Positions 21,907 through 30,118 of a stretch of DNA of 30,118 bases are shown here, piece after piece. The notes under the pieces are model-generated. The model was not told where the DNA came from and searched no databases. It saw nothing but the letters and a program-made list of their open reading frames with translations. The translations under genes were made by a program, and so were the position numbers. Numbering within the stretch: the stretch's first letter is position 1; each line of letters starts with the position of its first letter. Origin of the DNA: UBA1737 sp964541525 (GTDB taxonomy: Bacteria; Bacillota_I; Bacilli_A; ML615J-28; CAG-313); NCBI GenBank assembly GCA_964541525.1, contig CAZIQF010000025.1, positions 1 through 30,118 on the forward strand, written 5' to 3'.

Positions 21907-23281
21907 TCATATTATGAATCCATATCCCCTTTCTTACCAACACAGTTCCAACAATTGTTTTTATTATTTCTAGTAATTCAGAAATTAAATAAATACCATA
22001 AATATCAATATTAGTAAATTTTGCAAATATAAATGTAATTGGAAATCGAATTGCAATCGTAAATGCGCTATCAAATAGGAAAGTAATAAAGACTTTACCG
22101 CCACTTCGAATAATAAAATAACATGTCACACTATAAACTCGAATTGGAATAGTAAAAGCTGATATTGCAATAAGGGTTGTAGCCATCTCAATAACATTTG
22201 GTTCCATGTTATATAAACTAGGAATGATATTTCTTAACCAGAACATTACTACTGCAACAATAATTCCTAAGAAAACAGAAAATACCAAGTATTTATAACT
22301 GTCATTTCTAACTTCTTCAAACTTAGATGCTCCTAATTGTTGCCCGATTAAAATAGCAATTCCGGTTCCAACCGAAGTCCCAAATAATCCAAATAAATTG
22401 ACAAAGATGGAAACAATGTTAATTGCTGCAACGACCTCTAATCCTTTTAAAGAAAAAGAGTAATTAATCAAGGTCATTCCTGATGACCATAAAATTTCAT
22501 TTAGTAATAGTAGATATGATTTTGCCAATATTTGTTTAAAAGATGTTTTGTTAGGAAATAAACGTTTAAAAATACAATTGGAAAAATGATATTTCTTAAT
22601 TATACACGAATAAATGAATACAATTAGTAAGGCAATAATCCTTGCTACTACGGTAGCTATTGCTACTCCTTTAATTCCCAGTCTAGGGGCTCCTAATTTA
22701 CCAAAGATTAAAATATAGTTTAAGCCTAAATTAATACCAACAGCTACTATATTGGCAATCATTGGTATTAATGTTTGTTTAGCTTCTCTTAGATTACTAC
22801 TATAGATTTCATTTAAAACAAAAAATGGTAAACCAAACAACATAATACATAAGTAAGTTTTTCCTGAATTTAAAACTGCAACTGGATCTAACTCACTATA
22901 TTCTTCATCATTAATAAATGAATTAAATAGTTGATCATCAAATAAGATAAATACTAGTAATCCCAATACTAAAATAATTCCTGCTACCACCCATTTATAT
23001 CTAACTGCTTCTTTTACTCCCTCAAGATCATTTGCACCATGATATTGGGTTGCGAAAATACTTGGACCAGAGATTGCGCCAAAAATAGCTAAGTTAAAAA
23101 TGAATAAGAACTGATTTGCAATCGAAACACCAGTAAATTCTTCAGTTAAAAGTTGTCCGACCATTAAACTATCCAACATATTGACAAATTGTGAAATAAA
23201 TTGTGATAAAATAATGGGAATCGAAATGACCAATAAATTTTTGTAAAATTGTTTATTGCCAATAAATCTTTTAATCGACAT
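21890..23281 (-). CDS. MATE family multidrug/Na+ (H+) antiporter
   Basis: The start is set at ATG 23281, behind AAGGGAG; the longer in-frame version from 23320 has no ribosome binding site and would cover an inverted repeat. The product is 463 residues with about 12 helices. The first helices (IILSQFISQFVNMLDSLMVGQL) carry the MATE pattern, followed by FTGVSIANQFLFIFN and, later, GTSVGTGIAILIGQQLGA. Such proteins expel cationic drugs or metabolites using a Na+ or H+ gradient. It is transcribed alone and may be controlled by the operator-like palindrome at 23322-23341. Confidence 0.9.
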   Translation of the reverse strand: MSIKRFIGNKQFYKNLLVISIPIILSQFISQFVNMLDSLMVGQLLTEEFTGVSIANQFLFIFNLAIFGAISGPSIFATQYHGANDLEGVKEAVRYKWVVAGIILVLGLLVFILFDDQLFNSFINDEEYSELDPVAVLNSGKTYLCIMLFGLPFFVLNEIYSSNLREAKQTLIPMIANIVAVGINLGLNYILIFGKLGAPRLGIKGVAIATVVARIIALLIVFIYSCIIKKYHFSNCIFKRLFPNKTSFKQILAKSYLLLLNEILWSSGMTLINYSFSLKGLEVVAAINIVSIFVNLFGLFGTSVGTGIAILIGQQLGASKFEEVRNDSYKYLVFSVFLGIIVAVVMFWLRNIIPSLYNMEPNVIEMATTLIAISAFTIPIRVYSVTCYFIIRSGGKVFITFLFDSAFTIAIRFPITFIFAKFTNIDIYGIYLISELLEIIKTIVGTVLVRKGIWIHNMTKKEG

Positions 23282-23321
23282 ACTACTTCTCCCTTCTAAT
23301 ATATCATGACTAGGATTCATT

Positions 23322-23341
23322 TGTGAAAATGATGTTTCACA
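23322..23341. promoter_or_regulatory. Operator-like inverted repeat before the MATE gene
   Basis: TGTGAAA, six bases and TTTCACA form 7-bp perfect arms 40 bases upstream of the chosen MATE start. Spacing and size fit a dimeric repressor (TetR or MarR type). No such regulator gene is adjacent. Confidence 0.5.
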
Positions 23342-23455
23342 CGCTTTAAACTTTATTTTTTGATTGTTTAAACCAATATTTTAATAAATAAATTGTCACT
23401 TATGATACTTTGATTAAAATATCGACAGTTTTAAGTTTAAACTATGTTTGTTATT

Positions 23456-25000
23456 TTACAAACAATATTCTTCGACATTAATAATCTTTACTCCTAAATT
23501 TTGGTAGAACTCGGGCTCATGACACACTAAAATAACTGTACCTTTAAAATTCACAATTGCCTCTTTTAGTGCCTCTTTTGCTAGATTATCTAGATGATTT
23601 GTTGGTTCATCTAAGATTAAACAATTACAGGGAACAATAGTTAGTTTACATAATCTAACTTTTGCTGCTTCACCACCTGATAAAGTTATTATCATCGAAT
23701 TTATATTTTCTTCTGTTAGTCCTGAAGCCGATAGAAAATAATGAATTTCACCGTTATTTAAAGTTGGAAAGGTATTTCTGATTTCTTCAAATGGTGTATT
23801 GCGATTTTCAGCTACTTCCTGTTCAAAATAATCAATATCTAAAGCTGGACTTTTAGTAACTGAACCCGATATAGTCGGAATAACTCCCAATAATGACTTG
23901 ATTAAAGTCGTTTTACCAATCCCATTAGCACCTTTTACTACAACTTTTTCACCTCTTAATATTTCCAAATTAATCGGTTTAGTTAGCGGTTTGTCATAGC
24001 CAATTACTAAATTATTTGTAGAAAATAAGACTTTGCCTGTTGGCTTTGATTCTTTAAACAAAAAATGTGGTTTGATTTTTTCCCTTCCTTTATCCACTAA
24101 TTCCATTTTATCTAATCTTTTTTGTCTACTATTAGCCATGCTTCTTGTGGCTACACGTGCCTTATTTCTTGCAATAAAATCTTCCATTTTTGCAATTTCT
24201 TTTTGTTGAGCATCGTATGCATCTTCTAATTGTTTCTTTTTAACCGCGTAAGCATTTTTAAAATATTCTAAATTTCCACTATATCTTGTTAGTATGCCAT
24301 TATCGATATGATAGATTACATTAACGACTTCATTTAAAAATACATCATCATGAGATATAACAATATAAGCGTTATCATAGTTATTTAAATAGTTTTTAAG
24401 CCAATTAATGTGTACCTCATCTAAGAAGTTAGTTGGCTCATCTAAAATTAAGACTTGTGGATTTTCTAGTAGTAATTTTGTTAATAATACTTTTGCTCTT
24501 TGTCCTCCTGATAGTTCATCAACCAAATGATCTAGGCCAATTTCTCTTAATCCAAGCCCTGCTGCAACTTCTTCAATCTTAGCATCGATTAGATAAAATC
24601 CAGAGTTTTCTAAATAACTTTGCATTTCACCAATTTCTTCTAATGCTTCACTCATTTCGGTTTCAGTCATATCCGCCATTTTCATATAAATATCACTAAT
24701 CTCTGCTTCTAGTTTATACATATCAGCAAAAGCATTTCTTAAACAATCTCTAATTGTCATTCCCTTTTCTAATGTTGAAAATTGATCCAAATATCCAACT
24801 TTCAAATGTTTCGACCATTCAATTTTTCCTTCTTCAGGTAGGACTTTACCCATTAGAATATTAATAAAGGTGGATTTCCCTTCTCCATTTGCACCTACTA
24901 AACCTATATGTTCACCTTTAAGCAAGCGAAATGATGCTTTATTTAAAATTATTCTTTCTCCATATCCATGTGTGACGTTTGTTACCGTTAAAAGACTCAT
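23456..25000 (-). CDS. ABC-F family ATPase
   Basis: This 514-residue protein has two ABC ATPase domains and no membrane segments. The first domain has Walker A GANGEGKST (36-44), signature LSGGQRAKV and LILDEPTNFLD. The linker, rich in Lys and Gln (about 240-310), is the P-site tRNA interaction motif region. The second domain has GANGIGKTT, LSGGEAAKV and LILDEPTNHLD. ABC-F proteins act on the ribosome as translation factors (EttA, Uup, YkpA, YbiT type) or antibiotic-protection factors (Msr/Vga/Lsa type). The moderate linker does not decide between these. It has its own promoter. The start follows AAGGAGTATT. Confidence 0.9.
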   Translation of the reverse strand: MSLLTVTNVTHGYGERIILNKASFRLLKGEHIGLVGANGEGKSTFINILMGKVLPEEGKIEWSKHLKVGYLDQFSTLEKGMTIRDCLRNAFADMYKLEAEISDIYMKMADMTETEMSEALEEIGEMQSYLENSGFYLIDAKIEEVAAGLGLREIGLDHLVDELSGGQRAKVLLTKLLLENPQVLILDEPTNFLDEVHINWLKNYLNNYDNAYIVISHDDVFLNEVVNVIYHIDNGILTRYSGNLEYFKNAYAVKKKQLEDAYDAQQKEIAKMEDFIARNKARVATRSMANSRQKRLDKMELVDKGREKIKPHFLFKESKPTGKVLFSTNNLVIGYDKPLTKPINLEILRGEKVVVKGANGIGKTTLIKSLLGVIPTISGSVTKSPALDIDYFEQEVAENRNTPFEEIRNTFPTLNNGEIHYFLSASGLTEENINSMIITLSGGEAAKVRLCKLTIVPCNCLILDEPTNHLDNLAKEALKEAIVNFKGTVILVCHEPEFYQNLGVKIINVEEYCL

Positions 25001-25027
25001 TATAATACTCCTTAATATAATGATAGT

Positions 25028-25056
25028 ATTATATCAAATTTTATATTTTTTTTCAA
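25028..25056 (-). promoter_or_regulatory. Promoter of the ABC-F gene
   Basis: TTGAAA (25051-25056), a 17-base spacer and TATAAT (25028-25033) on the minus strand lie just past the terminator of the preceding SIS gene. Confidence 0.8.
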
Positions 25057-25084
25057 AAAAAGGGCCCTTAAATTGGCCCTTTAG
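25053..25084 (-). terminator. Terminator of the SIS gene
   Basis: On the minus strand AAAGGGCC and GGCCCTTT pair around an 8-base loop, with a T run that overlaps the ABC-F promoter's -35 box. Confidence 0.9.
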
Positions 25085-25086
25085 GA

Positions 25087-26883
25087 TTATTCAATATCTT
25101 TAGATGGATCAAAGCCAAGTCTTGTTAATGTTTCAACAACATATGATTCCTTATATTCATCTTCAGGTTTTCGATTATAGTATGATTTAAAGAATTCAAG
25201 ATTTGCTTGTTCATATGGAATTTTAGCTAAGTTTGCAATAATTCTTGTTGATCTATCAATTAATTTTTTGTTAGTTGGTAATACTTGTACCATCCAGTTA
25301 CCAAATACACGTCCCATCTTAGCCATAGTTGCAGTTGACATTAAGTTAAATGCAAGTTTGATCATTAGGTGAGTCATTAAATCTGTACATGTACGAGGAA
25401 GTTTAACTGGAATTAAGATTTCTTTATCATTTTTAACTTCATCACTGATTTCACCAAAACGAATTACATAACCTTCTGAGAAATTAACTTTTTCTTTGTT
25501 GAACCATGCAAGAACCTCTTTGCTTGCAGAATCGTTAATATCCATACATAATAGGCGACATGGTTTGCGAGAGAAACGCGATGGATCAGTTTCATTACCA
25601 ATATTATAATCTAATACTTCTTCACCACTTACATGAGGTGGATTATTGATTATTTGTTGATCAGCATTCATACGAATGTAATCTTCTCTAGTCCATTCAA
25701 GACCTTTAATTGGGCGACGGAACAAATGTTGCCATGCAACTGTATTAGGATATAGTGGATCCTTTACATAAGCCCAACTAACTTCAGCTTTGTTGTCAGC
25801 AAATTTTTTGAATGGAGGAAGAGTAAATGTCGGTTGACGTTCAGTAGTATCAGTCATGATGTCTAATAGATAATCATGAGTAACGTAAGTTACCAAACCT
25901 TTTTCTTGATATGTATTATATTCAAGTTCTACTGCTTTTGTTAATCCTTCTAAGGCTTTTCCACTAGATAATTGATTTAATAAATCTTGATGAGCATCTG
26001 CATATGCATCTAAATCTAACGCACCTTTACCAGCAACATTAACAACTTTTAATTCATCTTCAGTTAAATGTTGTTGCATCCATTTTAATGCAGCAGTTTC
26101 TAATGCAGCACCAGCTACTAATAATTCAACAGTTGTTACTTGCATACGTGTTGAACCAGCAACAGCCATATTTCCAACAAATAGGGGAATTTTAATAATG
26201 TCTGGACGATCAAATGATTCTTTAACACGATCTAAGTGAGCATATAAAATTTCTTGTGGGTTACAATATAAGTAATATGTTTTACATCCATTTTCTTGTC
26301 CTTGTAATGCAGCTCCATTAACTGAAGCAGATAAACCACATTCAGCCAAAGCAACAACTACATCACCAGGGCCAACGTTTGCTTCAATAACTTGTTGGCG
26401 ACCAAATGTTAAATAGTCTTCAAAATTTTCTACTGAGTGAACTAATGCACGGTCACCACCTGTAGTATGTGAATTTGTAACTTCACTAATTTTCATTAAT
26501 TCTTCTTTTCTTGCAGGTAATTTTTGAGTTAATGAAGTCCAGAAATATCTCCATGCAGCATCTAATTGGATAGCCATTCGACCTGAAGCACCAACTGATG
26601 AAAATAATACAGTTTTGTGATTATTCATAGCACTAACAATATCATCAACTAATTGTTTAAATTCTTTACTGTGAAATGCTTCTTTAGCTTTTGCTGGAAT
26701 ATATTTGTCAGCTGCTAAAATTAGTTTAATCCCTTCTGAAGTGCTTCTTGCAATAGTGGCACTTAAATTTTTAGTAATCGGATTGGATTGTTCTGTTGGA
26801 ATAACACCTAAATGAAATTGCTTTTCATTTTCTAAGAAGTCTTTTGATGCTTCTTCAGGTGTTAATATAGTCTTGTAAATCAT
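25087..26883 (-). CDS. MurQ-like SIS-domain protein
   Basis: This 598-residue protein has an N-terminus with the MurQ/GCKR pattern: TEQSNPITKNL then ARSTSEGIKLILAADK (residues 30-60). A sugar-phosphate-binding SIS motif, SSVGASGRMAIQLD, follows at 95-108. A second, looser SIS-type region with VVALAECGLSASVNGA lies further on. It is about twice the length of MurQ (about 300), so it resembles the double-SIS glucokinase-regulator layout. A lyase, isomerase or regulator acting on a 6-phosphosugar is likely; MurNAc-6-phosphate is the best-known substrate. It follows a ribokinase-like gene by 59 bases, probably in one operon, which suggests a kinase/phosphosugar pair. The start follows GAAGGAGAAA. 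Confidence 0.8.
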   Translation of the reverse strand: MIYKTILTPEEASKDFLENEKQFHLGVIPTEQSNPITKNLSATIARSTSEGIKLILAADKYIPAKAKEAFHSKEFKQLVDDIVSAMNNHKTVLFSSVGASGRMAIQLDAAWRYFWTSLTQKLPARKEELMKISEVTNSHTTGGDRALVHSVENFEDYLTFGRQQVIEANVGPGDVVVALAECGLSASVNGAALQGQENGCKTYYLYCNPQEILYAHLDRVKESFDRPDIIKIPLFVGNMAVAGSTRMQVTTVELLVAGAALETAALKWMQQHLTEDELKVVNVAGKGALDLDAYADAHQDLLNQLSSGKALEGLTKAVELEYNTYQEKGLVTYVTHDYLLDIMTDTTERQPTFTLPPFKKFADNKAEVSWAYVKDPLYPNTVAWQHLFRRPIKGLEWTREDYIRMNADQQIINNPPHVSGEEVLDYNIGNETDPSRFSRKPCRLLCMDINDSASKEVLAWFNKEKVNFSEGYVIRFGEISDEVKNDKEILIPVKLPRTCTDLMTHLMIKLAFNLMSTATMAKMGRVFGNWMVQVLPTNKKLIDRSTRIIANLAKIPYEQANLEFFKSYYNRKPEDEYKESYVVETLTRLGFDPSKDIE

Positions 26884-26942
26884 ATAAAAACTTTTCTCCT
26901 TCTTTTTTTTGATTTTACTTTTACTTATTTAGTATATCACAA

Positions 26943-27884
26943 TTACTTTGCTTCTTCAAGTTTAACGTTATTCTTTTTACAAATACTTTCATATATTGGT
27001 AAAATTTCACTTTTTTTAGGAATAGAATCAATTACAAATTCTCTTGTAACCGAAATAGAAGCAGCGATACTTGCTAGAATAGCTGCTTCTTTAAATGCAT
27101 AGTTTTCAACTAAACTTGCAGCTAAAATACCATTATAAGTGTCTCCCGCACCAGTAGTATTTAATACTTTAACAATTAGCGGATCTATTTGAATAATTTC
27201 ATTGTCGTTTTTTAAAATTGAGCCTTTATTTCCCATTGTAATAATTACTTTTTGATGTTCAATTGCTTTGATTGCTTCAAAAGAATAATCATTATTTAGT
27301 TCAAATAATTCATTTGCTTCTATTTCGTTTGGGGTCAAAATATCACATTTAGCAAGTAAATTACTATCGATATGATGATAAGGTGCTGGATTTAAAATTA
27401 CCTTTGTATGCCATTTTTTTGCCAAATTAATTGCCTCAGCAAGTGATTCGTCACTCATTTCTAATTGTAACAATAGATATTTACTGGTTGCAATCTCATT
27501 TTCAAAAGATTGAACATCTTCTTTTGTCATATCTTTTGATACCCCTGGATAACATGTTACTTGATTATTACCATTTTGATCAATTAAAATATAAGCTACA
27601 GCACTTAAAGCATTTTTCCTTTTAATAACAAATGAATTAATTTGTTCTTTTTTTAAACTTAATTCTACATTTATTCCTATTTCATCATCGCCAACAAGGG
27701 TTAAAAAACTTGTTTCAACCCCAAATCTTTTGGCTGCTACTGCTTGATTATATCCTTTACCGCCATATTCTTTATGATAAACTGATGCAACGACTGTTTC
27801 ACCATTTTGATGAAAATGATCTGTTTTCATAAAAATTGATTCCCCACTCAAACCAATTACTGCAATTTTATTTTCTTTTTTCAT
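26943..27884 (-). CDS. PfkB/ribokinase family sugar kinase
   Basis: This 313-residue protein has the ribokinase motif GGKGYNQAVAAKRFG (41-55), NPAPYH in the centre, and TTGAGDTYNG near residue 245, where Asp is the catalytic base and the Gly residues form the anion hole. The family phosphorylates ribose, fructose-phosphate, nucleosides or related sugars; the GGKGxNQA form is closest to ribokinase (RbsK). The neighbouring MurQ-like SIS gene suggests another sugar. The start follows AGGAGAAGT. No promoter fits between it and the hairpin at 27901. Confidence 0.85.
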   Translation of the reverse strand: MKKENKIAVIGLSGESIFMKTDHFHQNGETVVASVYHKEYGGKGYNQAVAAKRFGVETSFLTLVGDDEIGINVELSLKKEQINSFVIKRKNALSAVAYILIDQNGNNQVTCYPGVSKDMTKEDVQSFENEIATSKYLLLQLEMSDESLAEAINLAKKWHTKVILNPAPYHHIDSNLLAKCDILTPNEIEANELFELNNDYSFEAIKAIEHQKVIITMGNKGSILKNDNEIIQIDPLIVKVLNTTGAGDTYNGILAASLVENYAFKEAAILASIAASISVTREFVIDSIPKKSEILPIYESICKKNNVKLEEAK

Positions 27885-27900
27885 ACTTCTCCTATAAATA

Positions 27901-27942
27901 AAAGTTCAAAATCATATTAACTGCGATCTTGAACTTTATTAT
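27901..27942 (-). terminator. Hairpin between ribokinase-like and MscS genes
   Basis: AAAGTTCAA pairs with TTGAACTTT (9 bp) across a 19-base loop, with T-rich sequence on both sides. On the minus strand it lies after the ribokinase start region and before the MscS stop, so it may act on either side or limit read-through. Confidence 0.55.
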
Positions 27943-27943
27943 T

Positions 27944-28879
27944 TTATTTATTTCCTAACTCTTGTGCTTGTTTTTCTAAAGCTTCACGATATGATATTTC
28001 GAGTTGATTATACGGAATCTTGATATTAGCTTCTTTCATTGCTGAATATACTTGTTCTAATAAATCAAAAGTAACAGTCCAATAATCTTCACTTTTAACC
28101 CATACTTTAGCATTTAGAATTACAGCCGAATCTGCAAGTTCACTAATTCTAACCGTAGGTTCAGGATCACCTAAAATTAATTGATGTTTATGACAAATGT
28201 CTAAGATTAATTCTTGTGATTTTTTAAAGTCTTCTGAATAATCAATCGAGAAGTTTAATGCAACTCTTCTTGTTGGTTTAGTACTATAGTTAATAATGTT
28301 TCCACCAATTAATGAACCATTGGGAATTAAAACAACTTTATTATCGGGAGTTTTTAAGTAAGTATAGAAAATTCTAATATCTTCAACTGTTCCTGCAGTT
28401 CCCTGACATTCAATATAATCATCTACTTTAAATGGTCTTAAAACTAAAATTAAGATACCACCTGCAAAATTAGATAAAGTTCCTTGAACAGCTAATGATA
28501 CACCTAATCCAGCTGCAGTAAGTAAGCCAACAATGCTTGATGTATCAATGCCTATAAGACCAATCGCCATAAATAATAACAATAATTTTACAATTTTATT
28601 ACTAAGGTAATATACAACTTGAGTAACGGTTTTATCAACACCGCGTTTAGCCATCCGATTTCGAATTGACTTTGAAATTGCATCAACAATCTTGCAAAGA
28701 ATAAGTAGAATAATAATGACAACGATTACTTCAATACATTTATTGATGAATTTTTGTAATGCATCAGGTAATCCCCATTCAAAATTAAAAATCTTTTCAA
28801 GAATAGATGCTCCATCCGCTACTTCTTCTATTGGATCAGTAGCTGTTTCTGCTAAAAAAAACATTTTTAAAAACGACAC
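27944..28879 (-). CDS. MscS family mechanosensitive channel
   Basis: This 311-residue protein begins with GTG at 28879 behind AGGAGAT; a later ATG (codon 6) lacks a site. It has an outer N-terminus, helices at about 45-65, 85-105 and 112-132, and the pore-lining helix SIVGLLTAAGLGVSLAVQGTL. The beta domain follows with GGILILVLRPFKVDDYIECQG and IRIFYTYLKTPDNKVVLIPNG, the MscS signature. It releases solutes when membrane tension rises. It has its own promoter and is followed by the ribokinase-like gene. Confidence 0.93.
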   Translation of the reverse strand: MSFLKMFFLAETATDPIEEVADGASILEKIFNFEWGLPDALQKFINKCIEVIVVIIILLILCKIVDAISKSIRNRMAKRGVDKTVTQVVYYLSNKIVKLLLLFMAIGLIGIDTSSIVGLLTAAGLGVSLAVQGTLSNFAGGILILVLRPFKVDDYIECQGTAGTVEDIRIFYTYLKTPDNKVVLIPNGSLIGGNIINYSTKPTRRVALNFSIDYSEDFKKSQELILDICHKHQLILGDPEPTVRISELADSAVILNAKVWVKSEDYWTVTFDLLEQVYSAMKEANIKIPYNQLEISYREALEKQAQELGNK

Positions 28880-28924
28880 TTTTGATCTCCTCTTTAGATA
28901 ATCTTCACAATTCTCTTAATAGAT

Positions 28925-28953
28925 ATTTTACAATACTTTTAGTTTTTTTTCAA
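28925..28953 (-). promoter_or_regulatory. Promoter of the MscS gene
   Basis: TTGAAA (28948-28953), a 17-base spacer and TAAAAT (28925-28930) on the minus strand lie about 45 bases before the GTG start. Confidence 0.7.
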
Positions 28954-28968
28954 GTATATAGAATATAT

Positions 28969-29796
28969 TTAATGTGTCAAAACTTCCACACCATCTTCAG
29001 TGACTAGAATTGTATATTCCCATTGTGCTGATAGTTTCCCATCCATTGTATAAATGGTCCAACCATTACCTATATCTTCATAAATACTAGCTTTTCCTTC
29101 ATTAATCATCGGTTCAATTGTAAATACCATCCCTGGGACTAAAAGCATTCCTGTACCTTTCCTTGCAACATGACTGACAAAAGGATCTTCATGCATTTCT
29201 AATCCAACACCATGCCCACCAATTTCTCTAACAACGGTATAACCATTTACTTTTGCATGTTCTGTAATGATGCCACCGATGTCTCCTAGCCTTGTTTCCC
29301 AAGGCTTAATTGATTTTACCGCTAAATCTAAGCATTCTTTGGTTACCCTAACCAATTTTTTGGCATTTTCTTTAGCCTCGCCAATAATAAACATTCGTGA
29401 TGCATCGGCATAATAACCATTGTAAATAGTTGTAACATCGACATTAATGATATCACCATTTTTTAATTTTTGTTTTTTTGATGGGATTCCATGACATACA
29501 GCATCATTAACAGATGTACAAACGCTCTTGGGAAAGCCCTCATAATTTAAAGGAGCAGGAATCGCATTTTTACTAATTGTAAAATTATGAACTAAGGTAT
29601 TGATATCATCAGTTGACATGCCTTCTTTAATATTACTTGCCACATAATCTAATACCTCAGTATTAATAATTCCAGCTTGCCTAATTCCTTCAATTTGTTC
29701 ATTTGATTTAATCATTTTTGGAGTCGGAACTTGAATATTTTGCTTTTTGAATATTTCCAATTTTTTTAGTACATTTTCTTTAATCTCATTTTCCAT
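28969..29796 (-). CDS. map: Type I methionine aminopeptidase
   Basis: This 275-residue protein has all five metal ligands of methionine aminopeptidase: Asp120 and Asp131 (NVDVTTIYNGYYADASR), His195 (GGHGVG), Glu228 (FTIEPM) and Glu260 (AQWEYTIL), plus the active-site His102 (CHGIP). It removes the initiator methionine from nascent proteins and is essential in most bacteria. It is about 25 residues longer than the usual type I form because of an N-terminal lysine-rich extension (to about residue 28). It is not next to the secY/adk cluster where map often sits. The start follows AAAGGAAGT. Confidence 0.95.
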   Translation of the reverse strand: MENEIKENVLKKLEIFKKQNIQVPTPKMIKSNEQIEGIRQAGIINTEVLDYVASNIKEGMSTDDINTLVHNFTISKNAIPAPLNYEGFPKSVCTSVNDAVCHGIPSKKQKLKNGDIINVDVTTIYNGYYADASRMFIIGEAKENAKKLVRVTKECLDLAVKSIKPWETRLGDIGGIITEHAKVNGYTVVREIGGHGVGLEMHEDPFVSHVARKGTGMLLVPGMVFTIEPMINEGKASIYEDIGNGWTIYTMDGKLSAQWEYTILVTEDGVEVLTH

Positions 29797-29846
29797 ATAA
29801 TTACTTCCTTTATTATATTATATCACTTTTTGACCATAAAGAAAAG

Positions 29847-29879
29847 AAAATGGCTAGTGCAAATTGCACTAACCATTTT
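29847..29879 (-). terminator. Terminator of the surface-protein gene at the right edge
   Basis: On the minus strand AAAATGGTTAGTGCA pairs with TGCACTAGCCATTTT (one G-U in 15 bp), followed by CTTTTCTTT. TATAAT-like bases at about 29812-29822 between it and the methionine aminopeptidase gene may serve as that gene's -10. Confidence 0.85.
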
Positions 29880-29882
29880 AGA

Positions 29883-30118
29883 TTATTTATTGTAAACACC
29901 TTCTACTGCAGATGCTAACGTAATTTGTTCTTGAGCACCATTAGTATTAACTGTTACAGTATAACTTACGATTGTCGACCATTCAGGTTGTTCGAACACA
30001 CGACCATGTTCATTAACAAAATCATATTCGCCATTTGTTTTGAATGTAAATGTTGTATCTTTGAATGTTGTTAATACTTCATATTCATGTTGAACAAGTT
30101 GAATAAATTCCTTCCATA
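29883..30118 (-). CDS. C-terminal end of a probable secreted protein (cut by window edge)
   Basis: The frame enters from the right edge and ends with TAA at 29883-29885, giving 78 residues: WKEFIQLVQHEYEVLTTFKD, then TTFTFKTNGEYDFVNEHGRV and, after FEQPEWS, TIVSYTVTVNTNGAQEQITL to VEGVYNK. Alternating polar and hydrophobic residues and many Thr and Asn suggest a beta-sandwich, exported domain. The family cannot be named from the fragment. A perfect-type terminator follows. Confidence 0.7.
   Translation of the reverse strand, partial: WKEFIQLVQHEYEVLTTFKDTTFTFKTNGEYDFVNEHGRVFEQPEWSTIVSYTVTVNTNGAQEQITLASAVEGVYNK

Overview
The window is AT-rich bacterial DNA with short intergenic gaps, AGGAGG-type ribosome binding sites and sigma-A-like promoters. 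TGA is a stop (for example the ATGA overlap at 7546-7549) and tryptophan is TGG, so the standard bacterial code is used rather than the mycoplasma code. Diderm features are absent, while lipobox lipoproteins, a tandem DUF1538 protein with P-II-like partners, an ABC-F protein and a MurQ-like SIS protein are present. This suggests a low-GC Firmicutes/Mollicutes-related bacterium (Erysipelotrichia, Acholeplasmatales or RF39 type). The lineage is inference; no marker gene in the window fixes it.

Layout. 1-455 (minus): start of a secreted protein and a 41-residue peptide gene behind a promoter that carries a LacI/CcpA-like operator. 781-3012 (minus): a duplicated DUF1538 membrane protein with two P-II-like regulators. 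3147-5428 (minus): amino-sugar kinase and GH4 glycosidase. 5539-8055 (minus): ECF sigma factor, membrane anti-sigma-like protein and a lipoprotein that shares the anti-sigma protein's outer domain. 8256-8342: tRNA-Leu(CAA).

8343 to about 17300 is the accessory region. Downstream of the tRNA gene lie short gene blocks: GNAT plus SufBD/HEAT-like; AlbA/Schlafen-type ATPase plus P-loop kinase; AbiJ-like; PD-(D/E)XK-like nuclease. They are separated by intergenic modules built from the same parts: phased 19-21 bp A/T-tract repeats, a first hairpin ending in T's, a spacer, a second hairpin ending in T's, then more phased repeats and a promoter. Parts of these modules are about 90% identical direct repeats (8391-8536 with 9953-10098; 9744-9931 with 12170-12353). 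This looks like a cassette array or nested integration site carrying resistance- and defence-type genes. No integrase or transposase is visible. The region ends in decayed genes (15136-16785 and 17004-17296, minus).

17735-30118 returns to ordinary gene content: an ABC exporter pair, a lipoprotein, a small membrane protein, a lone prepilin peptidase, an MBL hydrolase, a MATE transporter, an ABC-F ATPase, a MurQ-like SIS protein with a ribokinase-family kinase, an MscS channel, methionine aminopeptidase, and the 3' end of another probable surface protein. Sugar-phosphate handling (kinase/GH4; PfkB/SIS) and envelope functions dominate the non-island part.
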